Shown here: positions 38,740-51,255 of the stretch, piece by piece
Layout of the letters: the number at the start of each line of letters is the position of its first letter
Numbering within the stretch: position 1 is the stretch's first letter
Assembly: GCA_014529385.2 (NCBI GenBank)
Contig: CM043969.1
Span: forward strand, 14,129,446 to 14,193,445
Source: Adiantum capillus-veneris
Taxonomy: Eukaryota > Streptophyta > Polypodiopsida > Polypodiales > Pteridaceae
Direction of reading: 5' to 3'
Length of the DNA: 64,000 nt
Position numbers and translations under genes: made by a program
The notes under the pieces: model-generated
The model's database searches: none
Told to the model about the DNA's origin: nothing
Seen by the model: only the letters and a program-made list of their open reading frames with translations

Positions 38740-39860
38740 TGATATAAAGTGAATAATATATATGTATACCTTTATCCTCTCCTTGAAGAGTTACAACATC
38801 TATGGGCACACACAAAAGTGGACATAAGACAACATGCAAGTTGGTGTAGTGCCCACATTAGAGGCATTCTAATGTGGAAAATGCACGGGTATGGAGAATG
38901 CTCAGGTATATCTCCAACACACACTAAACTCTATGCAAACAATATTTGCACCTCATACTAGTTTTGAATATATGCAAGACTTAAGAATAGTGGCAACATT
39001 ACATGTGCCCTGTGTGGTTCAAGTTTTTGCGCTCATCAAGCACATCTTCCAAAGAACCATTGATTTACAAGAGGCTTTATTATGGGATGTAATCCTTTAA
39101 AGATGCCCGTTTGAGAGTGGTTATAGCACAGGAAGAGGCATAATGAGTTCACCCCAAGATGAACAGGTTCTCAATACAATTTTAGTTGCCCTCTTGAATG
39201 AGATTGAAAATTAACCACTTGTTGGATCTAATGCAAATATTCAAGAATGTGAGAAGCTTTTCATCGGATCATCTCATTTTCATGGGACCAACGAGTCATC
39301 AAAGCTACCAAAATCCCCTTGGGTAATGATTGCCACCCAAGAACGCAAGGTGAAAGTGATAATATTTTTTGTGCAAATGCCAATAGGTTTAATGCACTTA
39401 CTTAGTATGGCATTCATAAAGGACGGGATGCTCATTGGTGGTCTAAAGTCGCATGATTGGTATAAGATGCGTCAAATTTGCCTTAAATCAGCTTGTCAAT
39501 ACCCTATACTTGATTGCCTACACGATGACACTGAGACATTAAAACGTTATTGTTTGCATCTATTTTCCCATGGTTATTGAGACCCACAGCTTATAAGCTT
39601 GGGATGTTGGTTCATTAACTTTTGCAAAAGGAAATCAACATCACCTACTCAAAGAAAAATTCAAGGCAAGTAGTTTGTACATATGAAATACACTTCCCAC
39701 CACCATGCTTACCATTCAACTGCATCTCCTAGTGCAGATAGTTGATGAGGTGGAAATAGTGGGGACTGTGCATTCCAAATAGATGTTCTTCCTAGAGCGC
39801 TTCATGAAGATGAAAAAGGGATTTGTGGGTTAAAGCACACACCCAGAGGGAAGCATGGTC
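38740..39860 (+). pseudogene. Decayed CACTA TNP2 transposase fragment
   Basis: Plus-strand relic of a TNP2 gene similar to the intact one at 3605-7333 but old. Visible blocks: VYLYPLLEELQHLW and HIRGILMWKMHG (end of the first domain), ATQERKVKVI and LIGGLKSHDWYKMR (end of the second), and HLLVQIVDEVEI and MFFLERFMKMKKG with HPEGSMVEG (DUF4218). The MHIFKNVG-type segment is mostly lost. Stops and shifts are frequent, and no element ends are seen. Confidence 0.8.
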
Positions 39861-41001
39861 GAGGGTTTTGGATGGACCCAAGAGCTAAACGTATTTTTAT
39901 ATGTAAAAGTATATCTTCTTCATTTTCCACTTGCTTTTTATGAGTGTCAATTTTGTGATTGATTTTTGGTACAATTAAAGCATGTCTTATTTACTTTTAT
40001 AGTGTGCAAGGTTGTTTACTCAAGATTTACTTGTTGACTGTGTAGGGTAGGCATATCATATAGTTTACTTATTTCTCTCTTGCACTTTCTTGTTTATACA
40101 CACATAAACATATGGGCATGCCTCATTCTTATGCATAGCTTGATGGTTGTTATACAAAACTCTCCATAGAGCACTCGGTATACCTATAGTCTCTGCCATC
40201 CCCATCACACAACCCATCCTTGCAGCACTCGAATTAATTGGTGTCCACTCAACACCAATGTGTCCATCATAATTACAATGCTCTAGTAATGGTGGAGCAA
40301 ATGTTGTGGAGGTGGTGGCACTAGTGAAGCTACCCTGCCTCGCATCCGTAGAGGGCCTTTAAATTTTTGTCCCTTGCCACTACCACATGTGTCACAACTT
40401 TGCCACCTACTCATGGGGGGGGGGGGGGGGGGGGGGGGGGGGGAGGGGGAGATATCACCACATGTAGAACCTATACATCATGTGCACTCAAGGAATAATT
40501 TTTCACCAATTAAAGTAACCTTTTCCTATTCAATCTGGTAAAAAAAACATTCAAGATCATTTTTCAACACCCTTTTATATGTAAAATTGTGAGAACATTT
40601 TTCTAAAAATATCTCTACTATTGAACCCACGTGATAGGCTTTTTCTTTTTTGTATTGGTTCCCCCAAAGCCATCTACTCCATGACTTTCCCACCCATCAT
40701 ATAACCCTTACACAGCCGCCACTCTTTTGGAGCCCACTCTGCAACAAACACTAGAAACGGACCTTGATTGAGACCCATCACTTCACACCTCACACCTTAA
40801 GAGACTCTATCCAGATCCCTTGCCACTTTTGTTCAATCAACATGTGGGGTGGTCTTATAGCATAGATGAGGATGGAAAATCTCGCATTCACCAAATGTAA
40901 AAGTTTTGCACCAAAATCTTTTGCCATAACTAGTTTTAATATGATTTTCCGATACTTCGAAAGGTACTGTGTGAGAGAGAGGCCAAACATGCGGCATGCA
41001 T
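39861..41001. other. Non-coding stretch with a 29-base G run
   Basis: No gene recognised. A run of 29 consecutive G (40415-40443) followed by AGGGGGA is exceptional; it could form a G-quadruplex or be a sequencing or assembly artefact. Confidence 0.5.
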
Positions 41002-41440
41002 CAAACTTTGGTAGGCACATTTTGGGCATCTGAATTTTGCCAGTTTGTTGTGTTTGCAAAAATCTAATATGGTTGCTTCTTTACCGCCACTTGAAGCACC
41101 TATGAAGCATGTTTGTGAATGTTGTATTTTGGATAAGATGCAACGTTTGGAGTTTCCAAAGGATGGTTTAGTTAGGACTACATATAGAGATTGCAACTTG
41201 TGCATAGTGATGTTTGTGGGCCTATGCAAACTCCGTCCTTAAGCAATTACCTATACTTCGTGACTTTCATTGATGATTACTTTAGGCATGCATGGATGTA
41301 TGTGCTTAAAGCTAAGTCTGAAGTATTTATGTGCTTCAAACAATTTTTGTCTATGGTTGAAATTTTCTCTAAATGTACTATGAGCATCCTCCATTCAGAT
41401 CAAGGGGGTGAGTATATGTCTCATGAGTTTAATGCATTTT
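41002..41440 (+). pseudogene. Ty1-copia integrase remnant, left part
   Basis: Integrase zinc domain (AHFGHLNFASLL, CECCILDKMQ) and the start of the catalytic core: LQLVHSDVCGPM, VTFIDDYFRHAWMYVLK, and LHSDQGGEYMSHEFNAF, giving the first two aspartates of the DDE triad. A one-base frameshift lies near 41185. The frame is cut at 41440 by the LTR element of 41441-61092 and resumes at 61093. Confidence 0.85.
41434..41440. repeat. Target-site duplication, left copy (GCATTTT)
   Basis: GCATTTT precedes the left LTR and again follows the right LTR at 61093-61099. The length is 7 bp if the left LTR starts TGTGGG, or 5 bp (GCATT) if its first bases have mutated. Either way it marks insertion of the LTR element into the copia integrase gene. 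Confidence 0.8.
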
Positions 41441-42359
41441 TGTGGGTCCCATTGTTGCAATACCTCCAATGATCAACAAAATTGTCAATACGGAGGGATG
41501 AGCTACCCGGCTAGGGCATGGAAACACTCACACGGTTAGTGAGCTAATCATGGAAACACAAATGGTTAACTCTACGAGGTGAGCTTCTCGGCCTATGGAG
41601 GAGCGATGCCGCAATGAAGCGCAATCTCCATATCCACTTCTCTTCACCTCTAATCAACCCAATCACACACACTACAATTGTAAGACACACACAACATTAA
41701 TCCCATCATGTAACACACTAATCGCAAGCACACACACATAGATCTATCGGGCACCACACTCCAATCAAACCTACATGCACACACAAGCAAAAGAGGGAAA
41801 TCACACAAGATTAGAGAGGGATTAACCACTAATTAGTTAAGATCTAGTTAATTTAAGCATCATAGGCAATCATAAGAAGTAAGAGAGAGGCATGGTGAGC
41901 GAGAATGAATCATTGATTAGTGTTAATCAAGTCTCATAAGCAAGGAGAAGCTCAAGGACTCCATAGCCACACACCTAAAGAGCTCTCACCAAAGAGTGCT
42001 CTCCACAAATGACTTGAGAACCCTAATTTCTTTTACACACTACCTTATGTACCTAGGGTAAAAATATGCAATGTTCGAACACTCAAGGCCTTTAGGGCTC
42101 TACCACTTACTGAATCTGCTACCTAGGCACATTAATTGACCTATTCTTTACAGCTTGGAACTCCCATTGAGCCAGAACACATTAGAAATATTACAATGTC
42201 CTGAAATAAATTGGGAATTTACAATACGTGACCATTTTGGGAAAACGTGAAAAATGTGTAGCTCAAATCTTTACAGCTTCTTCACTTTGATCTTCGATGT
42301 GCATTCGTACGTCTTCGGTCTTTAGTAGCTTCTATTAAATGACATCGACTCAGTTAACA
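41441..42359 (-). repeat. 3' LTR of the 19.65-kb element
   Basis: On the minus strand it begins TGTTAACTGAGTC and ends GGGACCCACA. It is 919 bp, shorter than the other LTR because that one contains an extra tandem duplication of about 70 bp. Confidence 0.9.
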
Positions 42360-42370
42360 TTCCCCCTTTC
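42360..42370 (-). promoter_or_regulatory. Polypurine tract
   Basis: Minus strand GAAAGGGGGAA immediately before the 3' LTR; the plus-strand primer for DNA synthesis in LTR retrotransposons. Confidence 0.85.
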
Positions 42371-43230
42371 GATTTTAGTGCCTGTTCTCGAGCACTGTTG
42401 AAAAGTGTCCTTGGAGTCTGTGGAATGTTTTTATTGGTTGTTGATGGGCTTATTTTCTTCATTGGTCGTTGAATTTGTTGATGAGGTTCAATTTGTTGCA
42501 GCATCTTCATTGGTCTGAATATGTCTGATGTGAGAGACGATGTTGCATTTGTCCAGTATGAGCAACATGACTTAGATATGCTAAACTCTTCCACCTTGAG
42601 CGTGTAAGCCTAATAACTACGACTCTTAGCACAGAGTTTGATATGACTTGAAGCTTTGGGACTAATGCTTTGCTCATTTTATGGTTGAGCAGCCCGACTC
42701 TGACTATGCCAAAGAGTGTTTTTTGCACCCTGGCGACTTGACTTTTTACATTCTTGAGCTTACTACAAACATTTCTTCAAGTAAAATTAAGCTTGAATCC
42801 TCAAAAAGAGGATTAGTGAAGTACCAAGTTGGCATTGAAGGTTTCTTTTGTCATACCTGTTTTATCATCTTTGAATCTACATTCACGTTGGTTGGGTTGT
42901 CCTTCTTTGACTGTGAAGACTCCATTATCTGTTTGATTCTACAATTAGGCCTGTTGTAGGAAGTCTTTGATGTTGTTGTAGGCCTTTGTTGATCGTTGAC
43001 ATTTGACTTTTGACTAGGAGCATTGAAAGACTTAGGAATCCAAATCTCTTGATGACCTTTGTATCTCCTTTGTTGACCTTGCTTAGCTTTAGGTCTAGTT
43101 GAGCTCTTGATATCTCCATGTAGGTCTGGTGTAGTTGCAGTTGGCTTGTGGTTGACTGGTAGCCAAATTTTTGTATAACCTGTGTAGAATACTTGTCCAA
43201 GAGGAACATTCTTTGAGATCCATCTTTGTT
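42371..43230 (-). pseudogene. 3' tail of the element, end of the coding region with W-P-K motifs
   Basis: Continues the frame of the downstream unit: QRWISKNVPLGQVFYTGYTK, IWLPVNHKP and QEIWIPKSF. Together with IWVPKP further upstream these repeat a tryptophan-x-proline-lysine pattern. The rest, rich in lysine, serine and asparagine, has no recognisable domain. Frames are interrupted after about 42851. No polymerase or integrase signature is present. Confidence 0.5.
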
Positions 43231-46200
43231 CTCTATCCTCTTGAGAGTTGTGGTTCACTTTAGCATCTTTCAATGTTGTTCTATTGTATACCTGCTTCTT
43301 AGGTATCCTAGGATATTGTCGAGGTTGATACCTTGTGGGCCTTCTTTCTTGGGAGGGACTTGAAGTTACTTCATATGCCCTAACCTATGGTTTTGGTACC
43401 CATATGTGTATGTTACCTCCATAGTTCTCTTGTTCTTTTAAGCTCCACTATGATGTTATCCATCCCATGTGTTTGTCTTTCTCTGTTGATTTCATGACCT
43501 TAATCAAAACTGGATCATTGACTTTGACTAAATTGCTCAGAACAAACACTTGCTTGACTTTCTTTTGCTTTCTTGAGTACTTTGGCTGATATACCTTTGA
43601 TTTTCAAGGTGTCTCCTTAGAGGTTTCAGTTGGGTCAGCAATTGAGTTGAAATTTTAAAAGACTAACTTGCTTGAAAAAGATAATCCATGAGGGTTCTTT
43701 GATGTAGAGGCATATGTTGTCACACCTTCTTTGCTAATCGATGGAGGTACCACTTTACCTTTACCTTTGTCTGCAAGATTTGTCTTGATTCTTGTGACTT
43801 TTGCAACTCTGAATCTAGCATTAACGGTACATGTAATTGTTGCTTGTTACCTCTTGGAAAAGAGAGTATTAGCATTGTATCTTCTTTGCATGCCTTGTGT
43901 TGGTCTAACCACTGATGTCCAAGGATGACATCTACAAGCACTTCCTTTGAAGGCTTCACCTGAAACTTTACCTACTCTTCATGATTTTGGATGCTAAGGG
44001 TAGCAGCCATTTCTTTTTGACTTGTAGCCTTACCCATGATGTCTCTGTTACCTAGCTTATCCTGAGTAATCTCTAGAATTCTTTGAATGTTATCTGCAAC
44101 CATATTGCAATTTGCTTCTCTATCCAATAGAGCATTGCATCTGACACTTGCTCTTTTTGTACTGCTGAGAACTACAGCTATTCTTTTTGTTGGCTCTATT
44201 GAAGATTTATGTCCTGCTTTTTCCATGGTCTCATGTTGATCTAATTGTGTCTCTATAGAGGGTAGCTTGAGACTCTATTTTCCAATCTAACTTACAACAT
44301 CTGATTTTGCTGGCAATGTTGATCTTTGGACTTCCTATTTCTTCGTGGTTGTCTGTTGCAACCTTGTTCTTCTTAACTTCCGTGTTTGATGGCAATCTCT
44401 ACTCAATAGCTATCGTGGTTGCTCTTTGTTCTATTTGATCTGTCTTTCTTATTGCCTAATTTGCTTAAATCTCGTCTAAAGTTCTGTTTGATGGAGATGA
44501 ATCATCTTCAATAAGATCTTCCATTTGAATTGTGCTTGAGGACTTTGTGCTGTCGTCCGTGGGTGACCATTCTTGGTCTTCATTCTTTGTTGTCTCTGAT
44601 AATTGCATCTTAATTAAACTCTATATCTCTGGCATCTTCTGGACCATTGGCATTCCCATTATGATGTCTTCTGGCATATCTTTTGTTGTGATCACATAGA
44701 ATCGAGATCTGTGAACTTACTTCAATGGTGGTGGAGATAATTCCCCAGCATTCTGCTTGTTTGTTTCCTGTTATGCTCACAATTTCAGGAGCATCTTCCA
44801 ACTATGGTTAGCCACATCTTTTCCAAGTGCAAAAAGACATCAGGTTCTTGTCTAACTGAAAATCTAGCTTTACTTCTCTTGACAGCTTTTTTTCGTTTTC
44901 ACCAATTATGTTGCACTTGATGTTCTGGAGATTTGTGTCTGGATTGACTTCTTTTGCTATGGCAACATCCTTTGGTTGGACCTTATCTGCAGTTTTTTGC
45001 TTTGATCACCTACTTCAATTGATGTTGACTCCATTAGTTGTAATATTGCACCTTTTTGCAATTGTTGAGCATTGTCTACTTGCATCTGAGTAACCTTTGA
45101 TCTTAATAGATCCATTGTACTGTCTGGCAGAATCTGTCTCTTCGAAGGAGATTTTGGTGGTGATCTTTGTATATCCTTCTGGATTTTAGCTTTCATTGAC
45201 TTTGACTTATCTGTAACCTGTTTTGGCAACTTGAGGTTTTGCAGCATCTTCAGATAGTCTTTGACTTCAATCTTACCATCAATAGGGTTTTGTAAAAGAT
45301 CATGATCTTGTTGATATTCATTACCATGTGCATTTTGATATGGATATGTGAGTTTTATCATATGTAACTGTTTGAACACTATTGGACTTGTTGGCTTTTG
45401 AGTGTGACTTGTGGATCAACTGAAACTTTTGTCCCTAATAATCTTCATATAAGTATTTGTCTGCAGATTCTAAGGGAATCTCAGTCAATTGGAAACTTCC
45501 AACAACCATATGATCTTTCAATGGTTTCTGTCTTGAAGGGGTTTGTTGTCTAGAGGCTCTAGGGCTTCTAGATGGTGTAGTATTTCCTGGTACATAAGCT
45601 GAACTTGATGGATTTACAGCTCCCCCCTTCCTAGGTGGATCACTATAGCCTGCTTCATTGTAAGAGTTCAAAATTGTTTGGCTCTGGTTTAGTCTCACCT
45701 TTTGGGACTGGGAATGTACAATTTGGGTAGCACTGTTGATGTTTGGCATCCGTAAACCTTCTGCATAGTTTCTATGTATCTCCTTGAAACATGACAAATT
45801 CTTCCCCAAGTCAAGATGTAGATAGCATTATCTTTGCCCTGATATTGTCTATCCCATGGGTCTCCTATGATATATGCTTCTGTGGTTTCAGGACCAAAGG
45901 CATCATAGATGCTAGACTCTGGTATATATCTATGATTGTTTTGGTCAAAGTATGTGCTCGTTTGGCCACAACATCGGAGCGTGATTTTCGATGGAGGAGA
46001 GTTTGGCTCTGAACATATTTTTGGAATCACTCAGGTAATATCCTTCACCTCTAGAGAGGATGGGCTTTAATAGATTCTTTTCTCTGAAATGAACCATGCT
46101 TTCTGATTTATCACTTGACGCACTTCTATGAGCTGGTATGTGGGCCGTTCAAACACTGGTTGATCCTTTTTGTATAGTTTCCCTTTTTGGTTTACATAGT

Positions 46201-47771
46201 GTGCATATGAATGATTCGTACCATACAAAGCTAACATCATTCTTTTTTATGTGTCCCATAAACTCATGAATGATTGCACACTTGTGTCAGTGGATGCAAA
46301 ATCATTTGCAAACCTAACATTCTTTTCATCATTCAGTGATATCTCGACACCTTTACTAAATTCATGCAAGAATTTGTTGTCCAAAGAATCAATTTTAAGC
46401 TTTTCAGGTGTCTGTGCATCTTTATGCTTATTTTGAACTTGCAGTGCTTTTATAGGTGCTTCTAAAGGTAATGCAGAATCATCTGGTTGCATTAAAAGTG
46501 ACAAGTTAAATTCACTTACATCGAGATTATCATTTTCAATTTGCTATGTGCCTTGCTTGGCAGTTGATGTATCCCTGTCGTCTGGATTTCTTGGACAATC
46601 TTTAGAAAAATGTCCACTTTTTTTCCACAATCTGAGCAATACGACATGACTTGTGGTATTTCAATTGGTTCTATCATGTCAATATCTAGCTGAGGTGCTT
46701 CTATTTCTGTGCTTTCCAAGTTGTCGGCATATTCTTTTAAAACACTGAGCATCAAGCTGTAGACTGCTCCATCTTGACCTTTGTATTGTCTTTGGCCTGG
46801 TTCTCCAATTAGATTTGCTTCTATTGGTTGATCTGTTGGATCTTGCAATTCTGGCTCTCGACTATAGATCTGACCACTATAATCCATGTACAATGACCCT
46901 GATTTCATATGCACTAAATGTATGTTTTGCGGACTTGTGCAGGTCTCTGGATAAACACTTGGGTTGACTTTTTAAACTTCTATCTGCACCTCATCTTTGA
47001 GCTTGCAATACCTGGCTCCACTGAAGTCGGTGAACATTTGGGAGTTCTCTAAATCTGGCCTTACTCTAATCAATAAGATGTTGGCTCCTGTTTTGCTTTT
47101 ACTGCTCATTAGATACATATGACCTTTTGAATCTGCATATAAGACTTTATCTCTATTGTAGCCATATAGCTGTAATACCTGGTTGGTTGCAGTTGTACTT
47201 GTGTTGCCACTGCTATTGGCTTGCTCTGTTGTACTTGAACTCTCGGCCTGATTTGAGTCCATGATGACTGGTTCTGTAAAAATTATCCCCTAGCAGATTT
47301 TCGTATCGATTAGCAGAATTTCTGCTGCTCGTACTAGCTTAATCTACATTCACATGTGAGTTGTGCCCATGTTCATGGAAGCTCAAATGCAATGCAATTG
47401 CTTGCACTTGCCAATTTCTAGCATGCACGTTCACTTCTAGCTCCTTGATCGAATCACGGCAACTCTGTCAAAATTTAGCTAGAATAATAATATTCTTGGC
47501 CAAATTAATTCAATCCTAGTTCCTAAGGAGATCCCAAAATCTAGCTCGAAATTCTTAGCTTCGATGAGTTTACAATTCTGATTTGTCAATTTTTTGTTCG
47601 ATTTTGACAAATTTAGAAATTTGTCTCGCCCACGCGGCTTTAAGTTGATCTTTCTGCTCGCTTTTTCCGACTGATCTCTTATTCACTTTTGAGCAGTTTT
47701 CCCGCTGTCATTTTTGGCTTGCGGAGTTTTCTCGGTGTGCGATACACTTTCGGGTTTTGCTTTTGCTATTT
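43231..47771 (-). repeat. Tandem unit A (downstream copy), 4541 bp
   Basis: Direct copy of unit B. Its left edge reads CTCTATCCTCTTGAGAGTTG, which recurs at 47772, and its right edge, GCTTTTGCTATTTCT, recurs at 57206-57222. The junctions share TTCT, a 4-bp microhomology. Unit A has no copia insertion, and its sequence at 46017-46021 is the empty site for the copia element in unit B. Confidence 0.9.
43655..47262 (-). pseudogene. Gag/protease-like polyprotein, unit A copy, broken
   Basis: Starts MDSNQAESSSTTEQANSSGN. Blocks in order: KVLYADSKGHMY, MFTDFSGARYCKLKD, SLYMDYSGQIYSREP, RQYKGQDGAVYSL, a zinc knuckle YCSDCGKK that loses frame by one missing base, AHYVNQKGKLYKKDQ, STYFDQNNHRYIPES, RQYQGKDNAIYIL. 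A proline/serine-rich region then leads to a protease-like region (ALLDREANCNMVADN, VILGHQWLDQH). Numerous stops and shifts compared with unit B. The same product was presumably structural, as Gag; function is inferred from the zinc knuckle, position and protease remnant. Confidence 0.6.
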
Positions 47772-48190
47772 CTCTATCCTCTTGAGAGTTGTGGTTGACT
47801 TTAGCATCTTTCAATGTTGTTCTATTGTATACATGCTGCTTAGGTATCCTAGGATATTGTCGAGGTTGATACCTTGTGGGTCTTCTTTCTTGGGAGGGAC
47901 TTGAAGTTACTTCATATGCCCTAACTTGTGGTTTTGGTACCCATATGTGTTTGTTACCTCCATAGTACTCCTGTTCTTTTAAGCTCCACTATGATGCTAT
48001 CCATCACATATGTTTGTCTTTCTGTGTTGATTTCCTATCCTTAATCCAAATTGGATCATTGACTTTGACTAAATTGCTCAGAACAAACACTTGCTTTTCC
48101 TTTGCTTTCTTGAGTACTTTGGCTGATATACCTTTGATTTCTGGGTGTCTCCTTAGAGGTTTCAGTTGGGTCAGCAATTGAGTTGAAATT

Positions 48191-50572
48191 TTAAAAGCCT
48201 GACTTGCTTGAAAAAGCTAATCCATGAGGGTTCTTTGCTGTAGAGGCATATGCTGTCACACCTTCTTTGCTAATCGGTGGAGGTTCCACTTTAGCTTTAC
48301 CTTTGTCTACAAGATTTGTCTTTGATTCTTGTGACTTTTGCAACTCTGAATCTAGCATTAACGGTACCTGTAACTGTTGCTTGTTACCTCTTGGAAAAAA
48401 GAGTATTAGCATTGTATCTTCTTTGTAAGCCTTGTGTTGGTCTAACCACTGATGTCCAAGGATGACATCTGCAAGAATTTCCTTTAAAGGCTTCATCTGA
48501 AACTTTACTTGCTCTTCATGATTTTTGATGCTAAGGGTAGTAGCCATTTCTTTTTGACTTGTAGCCTTACCCATGATGTCTCTGTTACCTAGCTTATCGT
48601 GAGTAATCTCTAGAATTCTTTGAATGTTATCTGCAACCATATTGCAATTTGCTTCTTTATCCAATAGAGCATTGCATCTGACACTTGCTCTTTTTGTACT
48701 GCTGAGAACTACAGCTATTCTTTTTGTTGGCTCTATTGAAGATTTATGTCCTGCTTTTTCCATGGTCTCATGTTGATCTAATTGTGTCTCTATAGAGGGT
48801 AGCTTGAGACTCTGTTTTCCAATCTGACTTACAACATCTGATTTTGCTGGCAATGTCTGATTGATCTTTGGACTTCCTATTTCTTTGTGGTTGTCTGCTG
48901 CAACCTTGTTCTTCTTAACTTCTGGTGTTTGATGGCAATCTCTGCTCAATAGCTATCGTGGTTGCTCTTTGTTCTATTTGATTTGTCTTTCTTATTGCCT
49001 GATTTGCTTAAAGCTCGTCTAAAGTTCTGTTTGATGGAGATGAATCATCTTCAATAAGATCTTCCATTTGAATTGTGCTTGAGAACTTTGTGCTGTCGTC
49101 CGCAGGTGACCATTCTTGGTCTTCATTCTTTGTTGTCTCTGATAATTGCATCTTAATTAAACTCTATATCTCTGACATCTTTTGGGCCATTGGCATTCCC
49201 ATTATGATGTCTTCTGGCATATCTTTTGCTATGATCACATAGAATTGAGCTATGATGATCTGTGAACTTACTTCAATGGTGGTGGAGATAATTCCCCAGC
49301 ATTCTGCTCATTTGTTTCCTATTATGCTCACAATTTCAGAAGCATCTTCCAACTGTGGTTGGCCACATCTTTTCCAAGTGCGAAAAGACATCAGGTTCTT
49401 GTCTAGCTGAAAATCTAGCTTTACTTCTCTTGACAACTTTTCTTCGTTTTTACCAACTATGTTGCACTTGATCTTCTCAAGATTTGTGTCTGGATTGACT
49501 TCTTTTGCTATGGCAACATCCTTTGGTTGGACCTTATCTGCATTCTTTTGCTTTGATCACCTGCTTCAATTGATGTTGACTCCATTGGTTGTAATATTGC
49601 ACCTTTTTGCAATTGTTGAGCATTGTCTACCTGCATTTGAGTAACCTTTGATCTTAATAGATCCATGGTACTATTTGGCAGAATCTGTCTCTTCGGAGGA
49701 GATTTTGGTGGTGATCTTTGTATATCCTTGTGGACTTTAGCTTTCATTCACTTTGACTTATCTATTACCTGTTTTGGCAACTTGAGGTTTTGCATCATCT
49801 TCATATAGTCTTTGACTTCAGTCTTACCATCAATAGGGTTTTGTATAAGATCATGATCTTGTTGATTCATTACCATGTGCATCTCGATATGCATATGTGA
49901 GCTTTATCATATGTAACTGTTTGAACACTATTGGACTTGTGGCTTTTGAGTGTGACTTGTGGAGATCAACTGAAACTTTTGTCCCTAATAATCTTCATAT
50001 AAGCATTTGTCTACAGATTCTGAGGGAATCTTAGTCAATTGGAAACTTCCAACAAACATATGATCTTTCAATGGTTAGTGTCTTGAAGGGGTTTGTTGGC
50101 TAGAGGCTCTAGGGCTTCTAGATGGTGTAGTATTTCCTGGTACATAAGCTGAACTTGATGGATTTACAGCTCCCCCCTTCCTAGGTGGATCACTATAGCC
50201 TGCTTCATTGTAGCAGTTCAAAATTGTTTGGCTATGGTTTAGTCTCACCTTTTGGGACTGTGAAGGTACACTTTGGGTAGCACTGTTGATGTTTGGCATC
50301 CGTAAACCTTCTGCAGAGTTTCCTATGTATCTCCTTGAAACATGACAAATTATTCTCCAAGTCAAGTTGTAGATAGCATTATCTTTGCCCTGATATTGTC
50401 TATCCCATGGGTCTCCTATGATATGAGCTTCTGTGGTTTCAGGACCAAAGGCATCATAGATGCTAGACTCTCGTTTATATCTATGATTGTTTTGGTCAAA
50501 GTATGTGCTCATTTGGCCACAACATCGGAGCGTGATTTCGGATGGAGGAGAGTTTGGCTATGAACATATTTC
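48191..50572 (-). pseudogene. Gag/protease-like polyprotein, unit B, C-terminal part
   Basis: The better-preserved protease-like segment is the 252-codon frame 48949-48191. It reads RCNALLDKEANCNMVADNIQ about 100 residues in, then DVILGHQWLDQHKAYKED. The ILG block is that of retropepsins, yet the active-site D-S/T-G is D-K-E here (D-R-E in unit A), so catalytic activity is unlikely. Upstream frames carry STYFDQNNHRYKRES, DRQYQGKDNAIYNL and a proline/serine-rich region (SRSPRASSQQTPSR), then a lysine-rich stretch with IQRSPPKSPPKRQ. The frame ends at GLAFSSKSGF. Interrupted by stops between these blocks. Confidence 0.6.
50568..50572. repeat. Copia target-site duplication, left (ATTTC)
   Basis: ATTTC precedes the left LTR and recurs at 55490-55494 after the right LTR, the normal 5-bp duplication. 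Unit A at 46017-46021 (ATTTT) shows the undisturbed site. Confidence 0.95.
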
Positions 50573-50764
50573 TGTTAGGGTATAAAGCCCAATGTGGTCG
50601 CCCAGGTAAGTGGGCGGGCCGCCAGGTATGTACACATATTCTTTTGTAAAAACCTAATAAGAACTCACAATGCTCTACACATTACAGTAGAGTGAGTTCA
50701 CCATATCTTCATGCTCTTCTTCTCGAACTTTCTCTCGCGTCACACTTCTGCTCGTACTCCTTCA
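50573..50764 (+). repeat. Copia 5' LTR
   Basis: TGTTAGGGTATAAAGCCC to CTCCTTCA, 192 bp. Contains TATAAA close to its start. Confidence 0.95.
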
Positions 50765-50767
50765 ACT

Positions 50768-50779
50768 AGTATCAGAGCT
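50768..50779 (+). promoter_or_regulatory. Primer-binding site, initiator tRNA-Met type
   Basis: TAGTATCAGAGC, one mismatch from the usual TGGTATCAGAGC complementary to the 3' end of initiator tRNA-Met. It starts the first-strand DNA. Confidence 0.85.
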
Positions 50780-51255
50780 CAGATCGAGGCTCGGGGCAGC
50801 ATTTGCAGGTAGCCAAAGTCAGTTGCTTAGATTGGAGTGAAATTCGACAGGCGAAGACATGGCCCCAAATCCTGTGGGGGAGCTCGGTGTTCTCAGAATT
50901 TCATTCTGAGGTCATCTCGGCCACCGTTCGGCTTCGACAAAGTTCTGCACAGGCCATTTTCGACTACGTGGTCTCAGCGGGTGCAGATCCGACTCTGCAA
51001 ATTTGTGGTTTCGGCCTATGACTGCAGGTGCTGAGGATATCGGCACTCCCAGAGTGTTGATTTGTGGCTGTCTACACATCGAAGGACGGCTCACAGTTCT
51101 TGGAGACCTGTCACATATGACATGGGCTCATCTACACACAGACTGTAGGCAACATTCACTAGTTCATCAGGTTGATATTGGAGATCACAGGTCAGTTTAC
51201 AGGGGAAAATCTGCCGAATTTTTCCCAGGAAAGTAAACTACTGTGAAGCGTAGCT

